Source of the DNA: Peronospora farinosa
Lineage: Eukaryota > Oomycota > Peronosporomycetes > Peronosporales > Peronosporaceae
Assembly: GCA_947646735.1 (NCBI GenBank)
Contig: CANTFK010000015.1
Location: forward strand, 122,029-186,028
Length of the DNA: 64,000 nucleotides
Reading direction: 5' to 3'
Shown one piece after another: positions 44,215 through 57,082 of the stretch. Every line of letters starts with the position of its first letter. Position 1 is the stretch's first letter. Under the pieces are notes generated by a model. That model did no database searches. It was not told where the DNA came from and worked only from the letters and a program-made list of their open reading frames with translations. The position numbers and the translations under genes are program-made.

Positions 44215-44560
44215 TTTTCTTAACCGTAAAGGCTATCCGCACATGCCACGCTTTTGCTGCTTCATGGAATCACCACATGCGCTGGAACCTTGCGCTTGGA
44301 GTTGGAGTTGCGCGACCAATGTGTCTCTTGATCCCTACAGCGCAGCATCTTGTCTGCAGCTGAAAAAGCAACTAACGCAAAAAGGATGCCCCAGTGACTT
44401 GTTGGGAGCACAGCTTTCGTCGAAGTGCGTGTAGTGGCGGCAGCATGCGGAGGGTGTAGATGTCAATATGGATGAGGATAGCTAGCGTATTGTCTGCGTT
44501 CGTTGATGTTCGTTTGGCGTCACTTTGATTGAATGTTAAGAAATGTCCATTCATTCTAAC

Positions 44561-44641
44561 GACAGCTTGGCCGAGTGGTTAAGGCGATAGACTAGAAATC
44601 TATTGGGGTAACCCGCGTGAGTTCAAATCTCACAGCTGTCG
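44561..44641 (+). tRNA. tRNA-Ser(AGA)
   Basis: Unit 17; 6 blocks. Confidence 0.96.
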
Positions 44642-45046
44642 GACCCATTTTGCCTACAAGTTGCGGCTACATCACATGCTGAGCTACATCGCATGCTGGG
44701 CTACATCGCATGCTGGGCTACATCGCATGCTGGGCTACATCGCATGCTGGGCTACATCACACGTTTGCACGTCCTTCCTGTGATACTGCAAGCTTTATAG
44801 CACCTAATTGTATTGTACAGCGCCCTTTTTCGCGCCTTCACCTAGGTTAGATCTCGGACGTCGGACAGCTCGACGCAGGTGAGAATTTGGAGCTTGCTGT
44901 GGCAATAAGAAAAAGAAAAGTGACGTGCGGAGCATCATAGTGTTGTGAGTCTCAGCGGGGGAGACGGATAGAAGGCTGATGGCGAGCATTTGCTGCGTAA
45001 AGATGGTCTGGTATGTGGATGGCGTAGGTCGCTCGGTGATACGAGT

Positions 45047-45119
45047 GTCGGTGTCGTCTAGTGGTTAGGACGTGAGCTTAACACGCTCAAGATCGAGGGT
45101 TCGATCCCCTCCTCCGATA
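45047..45119 (+). tRNA. tRNA-Val(AAC)
   Basis: Unit 17; spacer G-type. Confidence 0.92.
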
Positions 45120-45465
45120 TTTTCTTAACCGTAAAGGCTATCCGCACATGCCACGCTTTTGCTGCTTCATGGAATCACCACATGCGCTGGAACCTTGCGC
45201 TTGGAGTTGGAGTTGCGCGACCAATGTGTCTCTTGATCCCTACAGCGCAGCATCTTGTCTGCAGCTGAAAAAGCAACTAACGCAAAGAGGATGCCCCAGT
45301 GACTTGTTGGGAGCACAGCTTTCGTCGAAGTGCGTGTAGTGGCGGCAGCATGCGGAGGGTGTAGATGTCAATATGGATGAGGATAGCTAGCGTATTGTCT
45401 GCGTTCGTTGATGTTCGTTTGGCGTCACTTTGATTGAATGTTAAGAAATGTCCATTCATTCTAAC

Positions 45466-45546
45466 GACAGCTTGGCCGAGTGGTTAAGGCGATAGACTAG
45501 AAATCTATTGGGGTAACCCGCGTGAGTTCAAATCTCACAGCTGTCG
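45466..45546 (+). tRNA. tRNA-Ser(AGA)
   Basis: Unit 18; 8 blocks; repeats unit 16. Confidence 0.96.
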
Positions 45547-45985
45547 GACCCATTTTGCCTACAAGTTGCGGCTACATCACATGCTGAGCTACATCGCATG
45601 CTGGGCTACATCGCATGCTGGGCTACATCGCATGCTGGGCTACATCGCATGCTGGGCTACATCGCATGCTGGGCTACATCGCATGCTGGGCTACATCACA
45701 CGTTTGCACGTCCTTCCTGTGATACTGCAAGCTTTATAGCACCTAATTGTATTGTACAGCGCCCTTTTTCGCGCCTTCACCTAGGTTAGATCTCGGACGT
45801 CGGACAGCTCGACGCAGGTGAGAATTTGGAGCTTGCTGTGGCAATAAGAAAAAGAAAAGTGACGTGCGGAGCATCATAGTGTTGTGAGTCTCAGCGGGGG
45901 AGACGGATAGAAGGCTGATGGCGAGCATTTGCTGCGTAAAGATGGTCTGGTATGTGGATGGCGTAGGTCGCTCGGTGATACGAGT

Positions 45986-46058
45986 GTCGGTGTCGTCTAG
46001 TGGTTAGGACGTGAGCTTAACACGCTCAAGATCGAGGGTTCGATCCCCTCCTCCGATA
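45986..46058 (+). tRNA. tRNA-Val(AAC)
   Basis: Unit 18; spacer A-type. Confidence 0.92.
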
Positions 46059-46404
46059 TTTTCTTAACCGTAAAGGCTATCCGCACATGCCACGCTTTTG
46101 CTGCTTCATGGAATCACCACATGCGCTGGAACCTTGCGCTTGGAGTTGGAGTTGCGCGACCAATGTGTCTCTTGATCCCTACAGCGCAGCATCTTGTCTG
46201 CAGCTGAAAAAGCAACTAACGCAAAAAGGATGCCCCAGTGACTTGTTGGGAGCACAGCTTTCGTCGAAGTGCGTGTAGTGGCGGCAGCATGCGGAGGGTG
46301 TAGATGTCAATATGGATGAGGATAGCTAGCGTATTGTCTGCGTTCGTTGATGTTCGTTTGGCGTCACTTTGATTGAATGTTAAGAAATGTCCATTCATTC
46401 TAAC

Positions 46405-46485
46405 GACAGCTTGGCCGAGTGGTTAAGGCGATAGACTAGAAATCTATTGGGGTAACCCGCGTGAGTTCAAATCTCACAGCTGTCG
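46405..46485 (+). tRNA. tRNA-Ser(AGA)
   Basis: Unit 19; 6 blocks; repeats unit 17. Confidence 0.96.
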
Positions 46486-46890
46486 GACCCATTTTGCCTA
46501 CAAGTTGCGGCTACATCACATGCTGAGCTACATCGCATGCTGGGCTACATCGCATGCTGGGCTACATCGCATGCTGGGCTACATCGCATGCTGGGCTACA
46601 TCACACGTTTGCACGTCCTTCCTGTGATACTGCAAGCTTTATAGCACCTAATTGTATTGTACAGCGCCCTTTTTCGCGCCTTCACCTAGGTTAGATCTCG
46701 GACGTCGGACAGCTCGACGCAGGTGAGAATTTGGAGCTTGCTGTGGCAATAAGAAAAAGAAAAGTGACGTGCGGAGCATCATAGTGTTGTGAGTCTCAGC
46801 GGGGGAGACGGATAGAAGGCTGATGGCGAGCATTTGCTGCGTAAAGATGGTCTGGTATGTGGATGGCGTAGGTCGCTCGGTGATACGAGT

Positions 46891-46963
46891 GTCGGTGTCG
46901 TCTAGTGGTTAGGACGTGAGCTTAACACGCTCAAGATCGAGGGTTCGATCCCCTCCTCCGATA
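46891..46963 (+). tRNA. tRNA-Val(AAC)
   Basis: Unit 19; spacer G-type. Confidence 0.92.
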
Positions 46964-47309
46964 TTTTCTTAACCGTAAAGGCTATCCGCACATGCCACGC
47001 TTTTGCTGCTTCATGGAATCACCACATGCGCTGGAACCTTGCGCTTGGAGTTGGAGTTGCGCGACCAATGTGTCTCTTGATCCCTACAGCGCAGCATCTT
47101 GTCTGCAGCTGAAAAAGCAACTAACGCAAAGAGGATGCCCCAGTGACTTGTTGGGAGCACAGCTTTCGTCGAAGTGCGTGTAGTGGCGGCAGCATGCGGA
47201 GGGTGTAGATGTCAATATGGATGAGGATAGCTAGCGTATTGTCTGCGTTCGTTGATGTTCGTTTGGCGTCACTTTGATTGAATGTTAAGAAATGTCCATT
47301 CATTCTAAC

Positions 47310-47390
47310 GACAGCTTGGCCGAGTGGTTAAGGCGATAGACTAGAAATCTATTGGGGTAACCCGCGTGAGTTCAAATCTCACAGCTGTCG
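47310..47390 (+). tRNA. tRNA-Ser(AGA)
   Basis: Unit 20; 7 blocks. Confidence 0.96.
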
Positions 47391-47812
47391 GACCCATTTT
47401 GCCTACAAGTTGCGGCTACATCACATGCTGAGCTACATCGCATGCTGGGCTACATCGCATGCTGGGCTACATCGCATGCTGGGCTACATCGCATGCTGGG
47501 CTACATCGCATGCTGGGCTACATCACACGTTTGCACGTCCTTCCTGTGATACTGCAAGCTTTATAGCACCTAATTGTATTGTACAGCGCCCTTTTTCGCG
47601 CCTTCACCTAGGTTAGATCTCGGACGTCGGACAGCTCGACGCAGGTGAGAATTTGGAGCTTGCTGTGGCAATAAGAAAAAGAAAAGTGACGTGCGGAGCA
47701 TCATAGTGTTGTGAGTCTCAGCGGGGGAGACGGATAGAAGGCTGATGGCGAGCATTTGCTGCGTAAAGATGGTCTGGTATGTGGATGGCGTAGGTCGCTC
47801 GGTGATACGAGT

Positions 47813-47885
47813 GTCGGTGTCGTCTAGTGGTTAGGACGTGAGCTTAACACGCTCAAGATCGAGGGTTCGATCCCCTCCTCCGATA
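47813..47885 (+). tRNA. tRNA-Val(AAC)
   Basis: Unit 20; spacer G-type. Confidence 0.92.
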
Positions 47886-48231
47886 TTTTCTTAACCGTAA
47901 AGGCTATCCGCACATGCCACGCTTTTGCTGCTTCATGGAATCACCACATGCGCTGGAACCTTGCGCTTGGAGTTGGAGTTGCGCGACCAATGTGTCTCTT
48001 GATCCCTACAGCGCAGCATCTTGTCTGCAGCTGAAAAAGCAACTAACGCAAAGAGGATGCCCCAGTGACTTGTTGGGAGCACAGCTTTCGTCGAAGTGCG
48101 TGTAGTGGCGGCAGCATGCGGAGGGTGTAGATGTCAATATGGATGAGGATAGCTAGCGTATTGTCTGCGTTCGTTGATGTTCGTTTGGCGTCACTTTGAT
48201 TGAATGTTAAGAAATGTCCATTCATTCTAAC

Positions 48232-48312
48232 GACAGCTTGGCCGAGTGGTTAAGGCGATAGACTAGAAATCTATTGGGGTAACCCGCGTGAGTTCAAATC
48301 TCACAGCTGTCG
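48232..48312 (+). tRNA. tRNA-Ser(AGA)
   Basis: Unit 21; 6 blocks, one of 16 bp (single-base loss near 48400). Confidence 0.96.
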
Positions 48313-48716
48313 GACCCATTTTGCCTACAAGTTGCGGCTACATCACATGCTGAGCTACATCGCATGCTGGGCTACATCGCATGCTGGGCTACATCGCATG
48401 TGGGCTACATCGCATGCTGGGCTACATCACACGTTTGCACGTCCTTCCTGTGATACTGCAAGCTTTATAGCACCTAATTGTATTGTACAGCGCCCTTTTT
48501 CGCGCCTTCACCTAGGTTAGATCTCGGACGTCGGACAGCTCGACGCAGGTGAGAATTTGGAGCTTGCTGTGGCAATAAGAAAAAGAAAAGTGACGTGCGG
48601 AGCATCATAGTGTTGTGAGTCTCAGCGGGGGAGACGGATAGAAGGCTGATGGCGAGCATTTGCTGCGTAAAGATGGTCTGGTATGTGGATGGCGTAGGTC
48701 GCTCGGTGATACGAGT

Positions 48717-48789
48717 GTCGGTGTCGTCTAGTGGTTAGGACGTGAGCTTAACACGCTCAAGATCGAGGGTTCGATCCCCTCCTCCGATA
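48717..48789 (+). tRNA. tRNA-Val(AAC)
   Basis: Unit 21; spacer A-type. Confidence 0.92.
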
Positions 48790-49135
48790 TTTTCTTAACC
48801 GTAAAGGCTATCCGCACATGCCACGCTTTTGCTGCTTCATGGAATCACCACATGCGCTGGAACCTTGCGCTTGGAGTTGGAGTTGCGCGACCAATGTGTC
48901 TCTTGATCCCTACAGCGCAGCATCTTGTCTGCAGCTGAAAAAGCAACTAACGCAAAAAGGATGCCCCAGTGACTTGTTGGGAGCACAGCTTTCGTCGAAG
49001 TGCGTGTAGTGGCGGCAGCATGCGGAGGGTGTAGATGTCAATATGGATGAGGATAGCTAGCGTATTGTCTGCGTTCGTTGATGTTCGTTTGGCGTCACTT
49101 TGATTGAATGTTAAGAAATGTCCATTCATTCTAAC

Positions 49136-49216
49136 GACAGCTTGGCCGAGTGGTTAAGGCGATAGACTAGAAATCTATTGGGGTAACCCGCGTGAGTTCA
49201 AATCTCACAGCTGTCG
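49136..49216 (+). tRNA. tRNA-Ser(AGA)
   Basis: Unit 22; 6 blocks. Confidence 0.96.
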
Positions 49217-49621
49217 GACCCATTTTGCCTACAAGTTGCGGCTACATCACATGCTGAGCTACATCGCATGCTGGGCTACATCGCATGCTGGGCTACATCG
49301 CATGCTGGGCTACATCGCATGCTGGGCTACATCACACGTTTGCACGTCCTTCCTGTGATACTGCAAGCTTTATAGCACCTAATTGTATTGTACAGCGCCC
49401 TTTTTCGCGCCTTCACCTAGGTTAGATCTCGGACGTCGGACAGCTCGACGCAGGTGAGAATTTGGAGCTTGCTGTGGCAATAAGAAAAAGAAAAGTGACG
49501 TGCGGAGCATCATAGTGTTGTGAGTCTCAGCGGGGGAGACGGATAGAAGGCTGATGGCGAGCATTTGCTGCGTAAAGATGGTCTGGTATGTGGATGGCGT
49601 AGGTCGCTCGGTGATACGAGT

Positions 49622-49694
49622 GTCGGTGTCGTCTAGTGGTTAGGACGTGAGCTTAACACGCTCAAGATCGAGGGTTCGATCCCCTCCTCCGATA
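49622..49694 (+). tRNA. tRNA-Val(AAC)
   Basis: Unit 22; spacer G-type. Confidence 0.92.
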
Positions 49695-50040
49695 TTTTCT
49701 TAACCGTAAAGGCTATCCGCACATGCCACGCTTTTGCTGCTTCATGGAATCACCACATGCGCTGGAACCTTGCGCTTGGAGTTGGAGTTGCGCGACCAAT
49801 GTGTCTCTTGATCCCTACAGCGCAGCATCTTGTCTGCAGCTGAAAAAGCAACTAACGCAAAGAGGATGCCCCAGTGACTTGTTGGGAGCACAGCTTTCGT
49901 CGAAGTGCGTGTAGTGGCGGCAGCATGCGGAGGGTGTAGATGTCAATATGGATGAGGATAGCTAGCGTATTGTCTGCGTTCGTTGATGTTCGTTTGGCGT
50001 CACTTTGATTGAATGTTAAGAAATGTCCATTCATTCTAAC

Positions 50041-50121
50041 GACAGCTTGGCCGAGTGGTTAAGGCGATAGACTAGAAATCTATTGGGGTAACCCGCGTGA
50101 GTTCAAATCTCACAGCTGTCG
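50041..50121 (+). tRNA. tRNA-Ser(AGA)
   Basis: Unit 23; 7 blocks, one shortened by a base (near 50189). Confidence 0.96.
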
Positions 50122-50542
50122 GACCCATTTTGCCTACAAGTTGCGGCTACATCACATGCTGAGCTACATCGCATGCTGGGCTACATCGATGCTGGGCTAC
50201 ATCGCATGCTGGGCTACATCGCATGCTGGGCTACATCGCATGCTGGGCTACATCACACGTTTGCACGTCCTTCCTGTGATACTGCAAGCTTTATAGCACC
50301 TAATTGTATTGTACAGCGCCCTTTTTCGCGCCTTCACCTAGGTTAGATCTCGGACGTCGGACAGCTCGACGCAGGTGAGAATTTGGAGCTTGCTGTGGCA
50401 ATAAGAAAAAGAAAAGTGACGTGCGGAGCATCATAGTGTTGTGAGTCTCAGCGGGGGAGACGGATAGAAGGCTGATGGCGAGCATTTGCTGCGTAAAGAT
50501 GGTCTGGTATGTGGATGGCGTAGGTCGCTCGGTGATACGAGT

Positions 50543-50615
50543 GTCGGTGTCGTCTAGTGGTTAGGACGTGAGCTTAACACGCTCAAGATCGAGGGTTCGA
50601 TCCCCTCCTCCGATA
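50543..50615 (+). tRNA. tRNA-Val(AAC)
   Basis: Unit 23; spacer G-type. Confidence 0.92.
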
Positions 50616-50961
50616 TTTTCTTAACCGTAAAGGCTATCCGCACATGCCACGCTTTTGCTGCTTCATGGAATCACCACATGCGCTGGAACCTTGCGCTTGG
50701 AGTTGGAGTTGCGCGACCAATGTGTCTCTTGATCCCTACAGCGCAGCATCTTGTCTGCAGCTGAAAAAGCAACTAACGCAAAGAGGATGCCCCAGTGACT
50801 TGTTGGGAGCACAGCTTTCGTCGAAGTGCGTGTAGTGGCGGCAGCATGCGGAGGGTGTAGATGTCAATATGGATGAGGATAGCTAGCGTATTGTCTGCGT
50901 TCGTTGATGTTCGTTTGGCGTCACTTTGATTGAATGTTAAGAAATGTCCATTCATTCTAAC

Positions 50962-51042
50962 GACAGCTTGGCCGAGTGGTTAAGGCGATAGACTAGAAAT
51001 CTATTGGGGTAACCCGCGTGAGTTCAAATCTCACAGCTGTCG
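50962..51042 (+). tRNA. tRNA-Ser(AGA)
   Basis: Unit 24; 6 blocks with two single-base losses (gggtacatgcatg near 51117); the same double loss is in unit 32. Confidence 0.96.
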
Positions 51043-51445
51043 GACCCATTTTGCCTACAAGTTGCGGCTACATCACATGCTGAGCTACATCGCATGCTGG
51101 GCTACATCGCATGCTGGGTACATGCATGCTGGGCTACATCGCATGCTGGGCTACATCACACGTTTGCACGTCCTTCCTGTGATACTGCAAGCTTTATAGC
51201 ACCTAATTGTATTGTACAGCGCCCTTTTTCGCGCCTTCACCTAGGTTAGATCTCGGACGTCGGACAGCTCGACGCAGGTGAGAATTTGGAGCTTGCTGTG
51301 GCAATAAGAAAAAGAAAAGTGACGTGCGGAGCATCATAGTGTTGTGAGTCTCAGCGGGGGAGACGGATAGAAGGCTGATGGCGAGCATTTGCTGCGTAAA
51401 GATGGTCTGGTATGTGGATGGCGTAGGTCGCTCGGTGATACGAGT

Positions 51446-51518
51446 GTCGGTGTCGTCTAGTGGTTAGGACGTGAGCTTAACACGCTCAAGATCGAGGGTT
51501 CGATCCCCTCCTCCGATA
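51446..51518 (+). tRNA. tRNA-Val(AAC)
   Basis: Unit 24; spacer G-type. Confidence 0.92.
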
Positions 51519-51864
51519 TTTTCTTAACCGTAAAGGCTATCCGCACATGCCACGCTTTTGCTGCTTCATGGAATCACCACATGCGCTGGAACCTTGCGCT
51601 TGGAGTTGGAGTTGCGCGACCAATGTGTCTCTTGATCCCTACAGCGCAGCATCTTGTCTGCAGCTGAAAAAGCAACTAACGCAAAGAGGATGCCCCAGTG
51701 ACTTGTTGGGAGCACAGCTTTCGTCGAAGTGCGTGTAGTGGCGGCAGCATGCGGAGGGTGTAGATGTCAATATGGATGAGGATAGCTAGCGTATTGTCTG
51801 CGTTCGTTGATGTTCGTTTGGCGTCACTTTGATTGAATGTTAAGAAATGTCCATTCATTCTAAC

Positions 51865-51945
51865 GACAGCTTGGCCGAGTGGTTAAGGCGATAGACTAGA
51901 AATCTATTGGGGTAACCCGCGTGAGTTCAAATCTCACAGCTGTCG
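51865..51945 (+). tRNA. tRNA-Ser(AGA)
   Basis: Unit 25; 8 blocks; starts a second duplicated two-unit block (25-26 = 27-28). Confidence 0.96.
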
Positions 51946-52384
51946 GACCCATTTTGCCTACAAGTTGCGGCTACATCACATGCTGAGCTACATCGCATGC
52001 TGGGCTACATCGCATGCTGGGCTACATCGCATGCTGGGCTACATCGCATGCTGGGCTACATCGCATGCTGGGCTACATCGCATGCTGGGCTACATCACAC
52101 GTTTGCACGTCCTTCCTGTGATACTGCAAGCTTTATAGCACCTAATTGTATTGTACAGCGCCCTTTTTCGCGCCTTCACCTAGGTTAGATCTCGGACGTC
52201 GGACAGCTCGACGCAGGTGAGAATTTGGAGCTTGCTGTGGCAATAAGAAAAAGAAAAGTGACGTGCGGAGCATCATAGTGTTGTGAGTCTCAGCGGGGGA
52301 GACGGATAGAAGGCTGATGGCGAGCATTTGCTGCGTAAAGATGGTCTGGTATGTGGATGGCGTAGGTCGCTCGGTGATACGAGT

Positions 52385-52457
52385 GTCGGTGTCGTCTAGT
52401 GGTTAGGACGTGAGCTTAACACGCTCAAGATCGAGGGTTCGATCCCCTCCTCCGATA
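52385..52457 (+). tRNA. tRNA-Val(AAC)
   Basis: Unit 25; spacer G-type. Confidence 0.92.
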
Positions 52458-52803
52458 TTTTCTTAACCGTAAAGGCTATCCGCACATGCCACGCTTTTGC
52501 TGCTTCATGGAATCACCACATGCGCTGGAACCTTGCGCTTGGAGTTGGAGTTGCGCGACCAATGTGTCTCTTGATCCCTACAGCGCAGCATCTTGTCTGC
52601 AGCTGAAAAAGCAACTAACGCAAAGAGGATGCCCCAGTGACTTGTTGGGAGCACAGCTTTCGTCGAAGTGCGTGTAGTGGCGGCAGCATGCGGAGGGTGT
52701 AGATGTCAATATGGATGAGGATAGCTAGCGTATTGTCTGCGTTCGTTGATGTTCGTTTGGCGTCACTTTGATTGAATGTTAAGAAATGTCCATTCATTCT
52801 AAC

Positions 52804-52884
52804 GACAGCTTGGCCGAGTGGTTAAGGCGATAGACTAGAAATCTATTGGGGTAACCCGCGTGAGTTCAAATCTCACAGCTGTCG
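52804..52884 (+). tRNA. tRNA-Ser(AGA)
   Basis: Unit 26; 7 blocks. Confidence 0.96.
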
Positions 52885-53306
52885 GACCCATTTTGCCTAC
52901 AAGTTGCGGCTACATCACATGCTGAGCTACATCGCATGCTGGGCTACATCGCATGCTGGGCTACATCGCATGCTGGGCTACATCGCATGCTGGGCTACAT
53001 CGCATGCTGGGCTACATCACACGTTTGCACGTCCTTCCTGTGATACTGCAAGCTTTATAGCACCTAATTGTATTGTACAGCGCCCTTTTTCGCGCCTTCA
53101 CCTAGGTTAGATCTCGGACGTCGGACAGCTCGACGCAGGTGAGAATTTGGAGCTTGCTGTGGCAATAAGAAAAAGAAAAGTGACGTGCGGAGCATCATAG
53201 TGTTGTGAGTCTCAGCGGGGGAGACGGATAGAAGGCTGATGGCGAGCATTTGCTGCGTAAAGATGGTCTGGTATGTGGATGGCGTAGGTCGCTCGGTGAT
53301 ACGAGT

Positions 53307-53379
53307 GTCGGTGTCGTCTAGTGGTTAGGACGTGAGCTTAACACGCTCAAGATCGAGGGTTCGATCCCCTCCTCCGATA
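53307..53379 (+). tRNA. tRNA-Val(AAC)
   Basis: Unit 26; spacer A-type. Confidence 0.92.
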
Positions 53380-53725
53380 TTTTCTTAACCGTAAAGGCTA
53401 TCCGCACATGCCACGCTTTTGCTGCTTCATGGAATCACCACATGCGCTGGAACCTTGCGCTTGGAGTTGGAGTTGCGCGACCAATGTGTCTCTTGATCCC
53501 TACAGCGCAGCATCTTGTCTGCAGCTGAAAAAGCAACTAACGCAAAAAGGATGCCCCAGTGACTTGTTGGGAGCACAGCTTTCGTCGAAGTGCGTGTAGT
53601 GGCGGCAGCATGCGGAGGGTGTAGATGTCAATATGGATGAGGATAGCTAGCGTATTGTCTGCGTTCGTTGATGTTCGTTTGGCGTCACTTTGATTGAATG
53701 TTAAGAAATGTCCATTCATTCTAAC

Positions 53726-53806
53726 GACAGCTTGGCCGAGTGGTTAAGGCGATAGACTAGAAATCTATTGGGGTAACCCGCGTGAGTTCAAATCTCACAG
53801 CTGTCG
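53726..53806 (+). tRNA. tRNA-Ser(AGA)
   Basis: Unit 27; 8 blocks; repeats unit 25. Confidence 0.96.
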
Positions 53807-54245
53807 GACCCATTTTGCCTACAAGTTGCGGCTACATCACATGCTGAGCTACATCGCATGCTGGGCTACATCGCATGCTGGGCTACATCGCATGCTGGGC
53901 TACATCGCATGCTGGGCTACATCGCATGCTGGGCTACATCGCATGCTGGGCTACATCACACGTTTGCACGTCCTTCCTGTGATACTGCAAGCTTTATAGC
54001 ACCTAATTGTATTGTACAGCGCCCTTTTTCGCGCCTTCACCTAGGTTAGATCTCGGACGTCGGACAGCTCGACGCAGGTGAGAATTTGGAGCTTGCTGTG
54101 GCAATAAGAAAAAGAAAAGTGACGTGCGGAGCATCATAGTGTTGTGAGTCTCAGCGGGGGAGACGGATAGAAGGCTGATGGCGAGCATTTGCTGCGTAAA
54201 GATGGTCTGGTATGTGGATGGCGTAGGTCGCTCGGTGATACGAGT

Positions 54246-54318
54246 GTCGGTGTCGTCTAGTGGTTAGGACGTGAGCTTAACACGCTCAAGATCGAGGGTT
54301 CGATCCCCTCCTCCGATA
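54246..54318 (+). tRNA. tRNA-Val(AAC)
   Basis: Unit 27; spacer G-type. Confidence 0.92.
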
Positions 54319-54664
54319 TTTTCTTAACCGTAAAGGCTATCCGCACATGCCACGCTTTTGCTGCTTCATGGAATCACCACATGCGCTGGAACCTTGCGCT
54401 TGGAGTTGGAGTTGCGCGACCAATGTGTCTCTTGATCCCTACAGCGCAGCATCTTGTCTGCAGCTGAAAAAGCAACTAACGCAAAGAGGATGCCCCAGTG
54501 ACTTGTTGGGAGCACAGCTTTCGTCGAAGTGCGTGTAGTGGCGGCAGCATGCGGAGGGTGTAGATGTCAATATGGATGAGGATAGCTAGCGTATTGTCTG
54601 CGTTCGTTGATGTTCGTTTGGCGTCACTTTGATTGAATGTTAAGAAATGTCCATTCATTCTAAC

Positions 54665-54745
54665 GACAGCTTGGCCGAGTGGTTAAGGCGATAGACTAGA
54701 AATCTATTGGGGTAACCCGCGTGAGTTCAAATCTCACAGCTGTCG
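54665..54745 (+). tRNA. tRNA-Ser(AGA)
   Basis: Unit 28; 7 blocks; repeats unit 26. Confidence 0.96.
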
Positions 54746-55167
54746 GACCCATTTTGCCTACAAGTTGCGGCTACATCACATGCTGAGCTACATCGCATGC
54801 TGGGCTACATCGCATGCTGGGCTACATCGCATGCTGGGCTACATCGCATGCTGGGCTACATCGCATGCTGGGCTACATCACACGTTTGCACGTCCTTCCT
54901 GTGATACTGCAAGCTTTATAGCACCTAATTGTATTGTACAGCGCCCTTTTTCGCGCCTTCACCTAGGTTAGATCTCGGACGTCGGACAGCTCGACGCAGG
55001 TGAGAATTTGGAGCTTGCTGTGGCAATAAGAAAAAGAAAAGTGACGTGCGGAGCATCATAGTGTTGTGAGTCTCAGCGGGGGAGACGGATAGAAGGCTGA
55101 TGGCGAGCATTTGCTGCGTAAAGATGGTCTGGTATGTGGATGGCGTAGGTCGCTCGGTGATACGAGT

Positions 55168-55240
55168 GTCGGTGTCGTCTAGTGGTTAGGACGTGAGCTT
55201 AACACGCTCAAGATCGAGGGTTCGATCCCCTCCTCCGATA
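55168..55240 (+). tRNA. tRNA-Val(AAC)
   Basis: Unit 28; spacer A-type; all following units to 36 are A-type. Confidence 0.92.
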
Positions 55241-55586
55241 TTTTCTTAACCGTAAAGGCTATCCGCACATGCCACGCTTTTGCTGCTTCATGGAATCACC
55301 ACATGCGCTGGAACCTTGCGCTTGGAGTTGGAGTTGCGCGACCAATGTGTCTCTTGATCCCTACAGCGCAGCATCTTGTCTGCAGCTGAAAAAGCAACTA
55401 ACGCAAAAAGGATGCCCCAGTGACTTGTTGGGAGCACAGCTTTCGTCGAAGTGCGTGTAGTGGCGGCAGCATGCGGAGGGTGTAGATGTCAATATGGATG
55501 AGGATAGCTAGCGTATTGTCTGCGTTCGTTGATGTTCGTTTGGCGTCACTTTGATTGAATGTTAAGAAATGTCCATTCATTCTAAC

Positions 55587-55667
55587 GACAGCTTGGCCGA
55601 GTGGTTAAGGCGATAGACTAGAAATCTATTGGGGTAACCCGCGTGAGTTCAAATCTCACAGCTGTCG
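55587..55667 (+). tRNA. tRNA-Ser(AGA)
   Basis: Unit 29; 7 blocks, one base lost (near 55768). Confidence 0.96.
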
Positions 55668-56088
55668 GACCCATTTTGCCTACAAGTTGCGGCTACATCA
55701 CATGCTGAGCTACATCGCATGCTGGGCTACATCGCATGCTGGGCTACATCGCATGCTGGGCTACATCCATGCTGGGCTACATCGCATGCTGGGCTACATC
55801 ACACGTTTGCACGTCCTTCCTGTGATACTGCAAGCTTTATAGCACCTAATTGTATTGTACAGCGCCCTTTTTCGCGCCTTCACCTAGGTTAGATCTCGGA
55901 CGTCGGACAGCTCGACGCAGGTGAGAATTTGGAGCTTGCTGTGGCAATAAGAAAAAGAAAAGTGACGTGCGGAGCATCATAGTGTTGTGAGTCTCAGCGG
56001 GGGAGACGGATAGAAGGCTGATGGCGAGCATTTGCTGCGTAAAGATGGTCTGGTATGTGGATGGCGTAGGTCGCTCGGTGATACGAGT

Positions 56089-56161
56089 GTCGGTGTCGTC
56101 TAGTGGTTAGGACGTGAGCTTAACACGCTCAAGATCGAGGGTTCGATCCCCTCCTCCGATA
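56089..56161 (+). tRNA. tRNA-Val(AAC)
   Basis: Unit 29; spacer A-type. Confidence 0.92.
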
Positions 56162-56507
56162 TTTTCTTAACCGTAAAGGCTATCCGCACATGCCACGCTT
56201 TTGCTGCTTCATGGAATCACCACATGCGCTGGAACCTTGCGCTTGGAGTTGGAGTTGCGCGACCAATGTGTCTCTTGATCCCTACAGCGCAGCATCTTGT
56301 CTGCAGCTGAAAAAGCAACTAACGCAAAAAGGATGCCCCAGTGACTTGTTGGGAGCACAGCTTTCGTCGAAGTGCGTGTAGTGGCGGCAGCATGCGGAGG
56401 GTGTAGATGTCAATATGGATGAGGATAGCTAGCGTATTGTCTGCGTTCGTTGATGTTCGTTTGGCGTCACTTTGATTGAATGTTAAGAAATGTCCATTCA
56501 TTCTAAC

Positions 56508-56588
56508 GACAGCTTGGCCGAGTGGTTAAGGCGATAGACTAGAAATCTATTGGGGTAACCCGCGTGAGTTCAAATCTCACAGCTGTCG
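56508..56588 (+). tRNA. tRNA-Ser(AGA)
   Basis: Unit 30; 7 blocks, one base lost (near 56672). Confidence 0.96.
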
Positions 56589-57009
56589 GACCCATTTTGC
56601 CTACAAGTTGCGGCTACATCACATGCTGAGCTACATCGCATGCTGGGCTACATCGCATGCTGGGCTACATCGATGCTGGGCTACATCGCATGCTGGGCTA
56701 CATCGCATGCTGGGCTACATCACACGTTTGCACGTCCTTCCTGTGATACTGCAAGCTTTATAGCACCTAATTGTATTGTACAGCGCCCTTTTTCGCGCCT
56801 TCACCTAGGTTAGATCTCGGACGTCGGACAGCTCGACGCAGGTGAGAATTTGGAGCTTGCTGTGGCAATAAGAAAAAGAAAAGTGACGTGCGGAGCATCA
56901 TAGTGTTGTGAGTCTCAGCGGGGGAGACGGATAGAAGGCTGATGGCGAGCATTTGCTGCGTAAAGATGGTCTGGTATGTGGATGGCGTAGGTCGCTCGGT
57001 GATACGAGT

Positions 57010-57082
57010 GTCGGTGTCGTCTAGTGGTTAGGACGTGAGCTTAACACGCTCAAGATCGAGGGTTCGATCCCCTCCTCCGATA
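57010..57082 (+). tRNA. tRNA-Val(AAC)
   Basis: Unit 30; spacer A-type. Confidence 0.92.
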
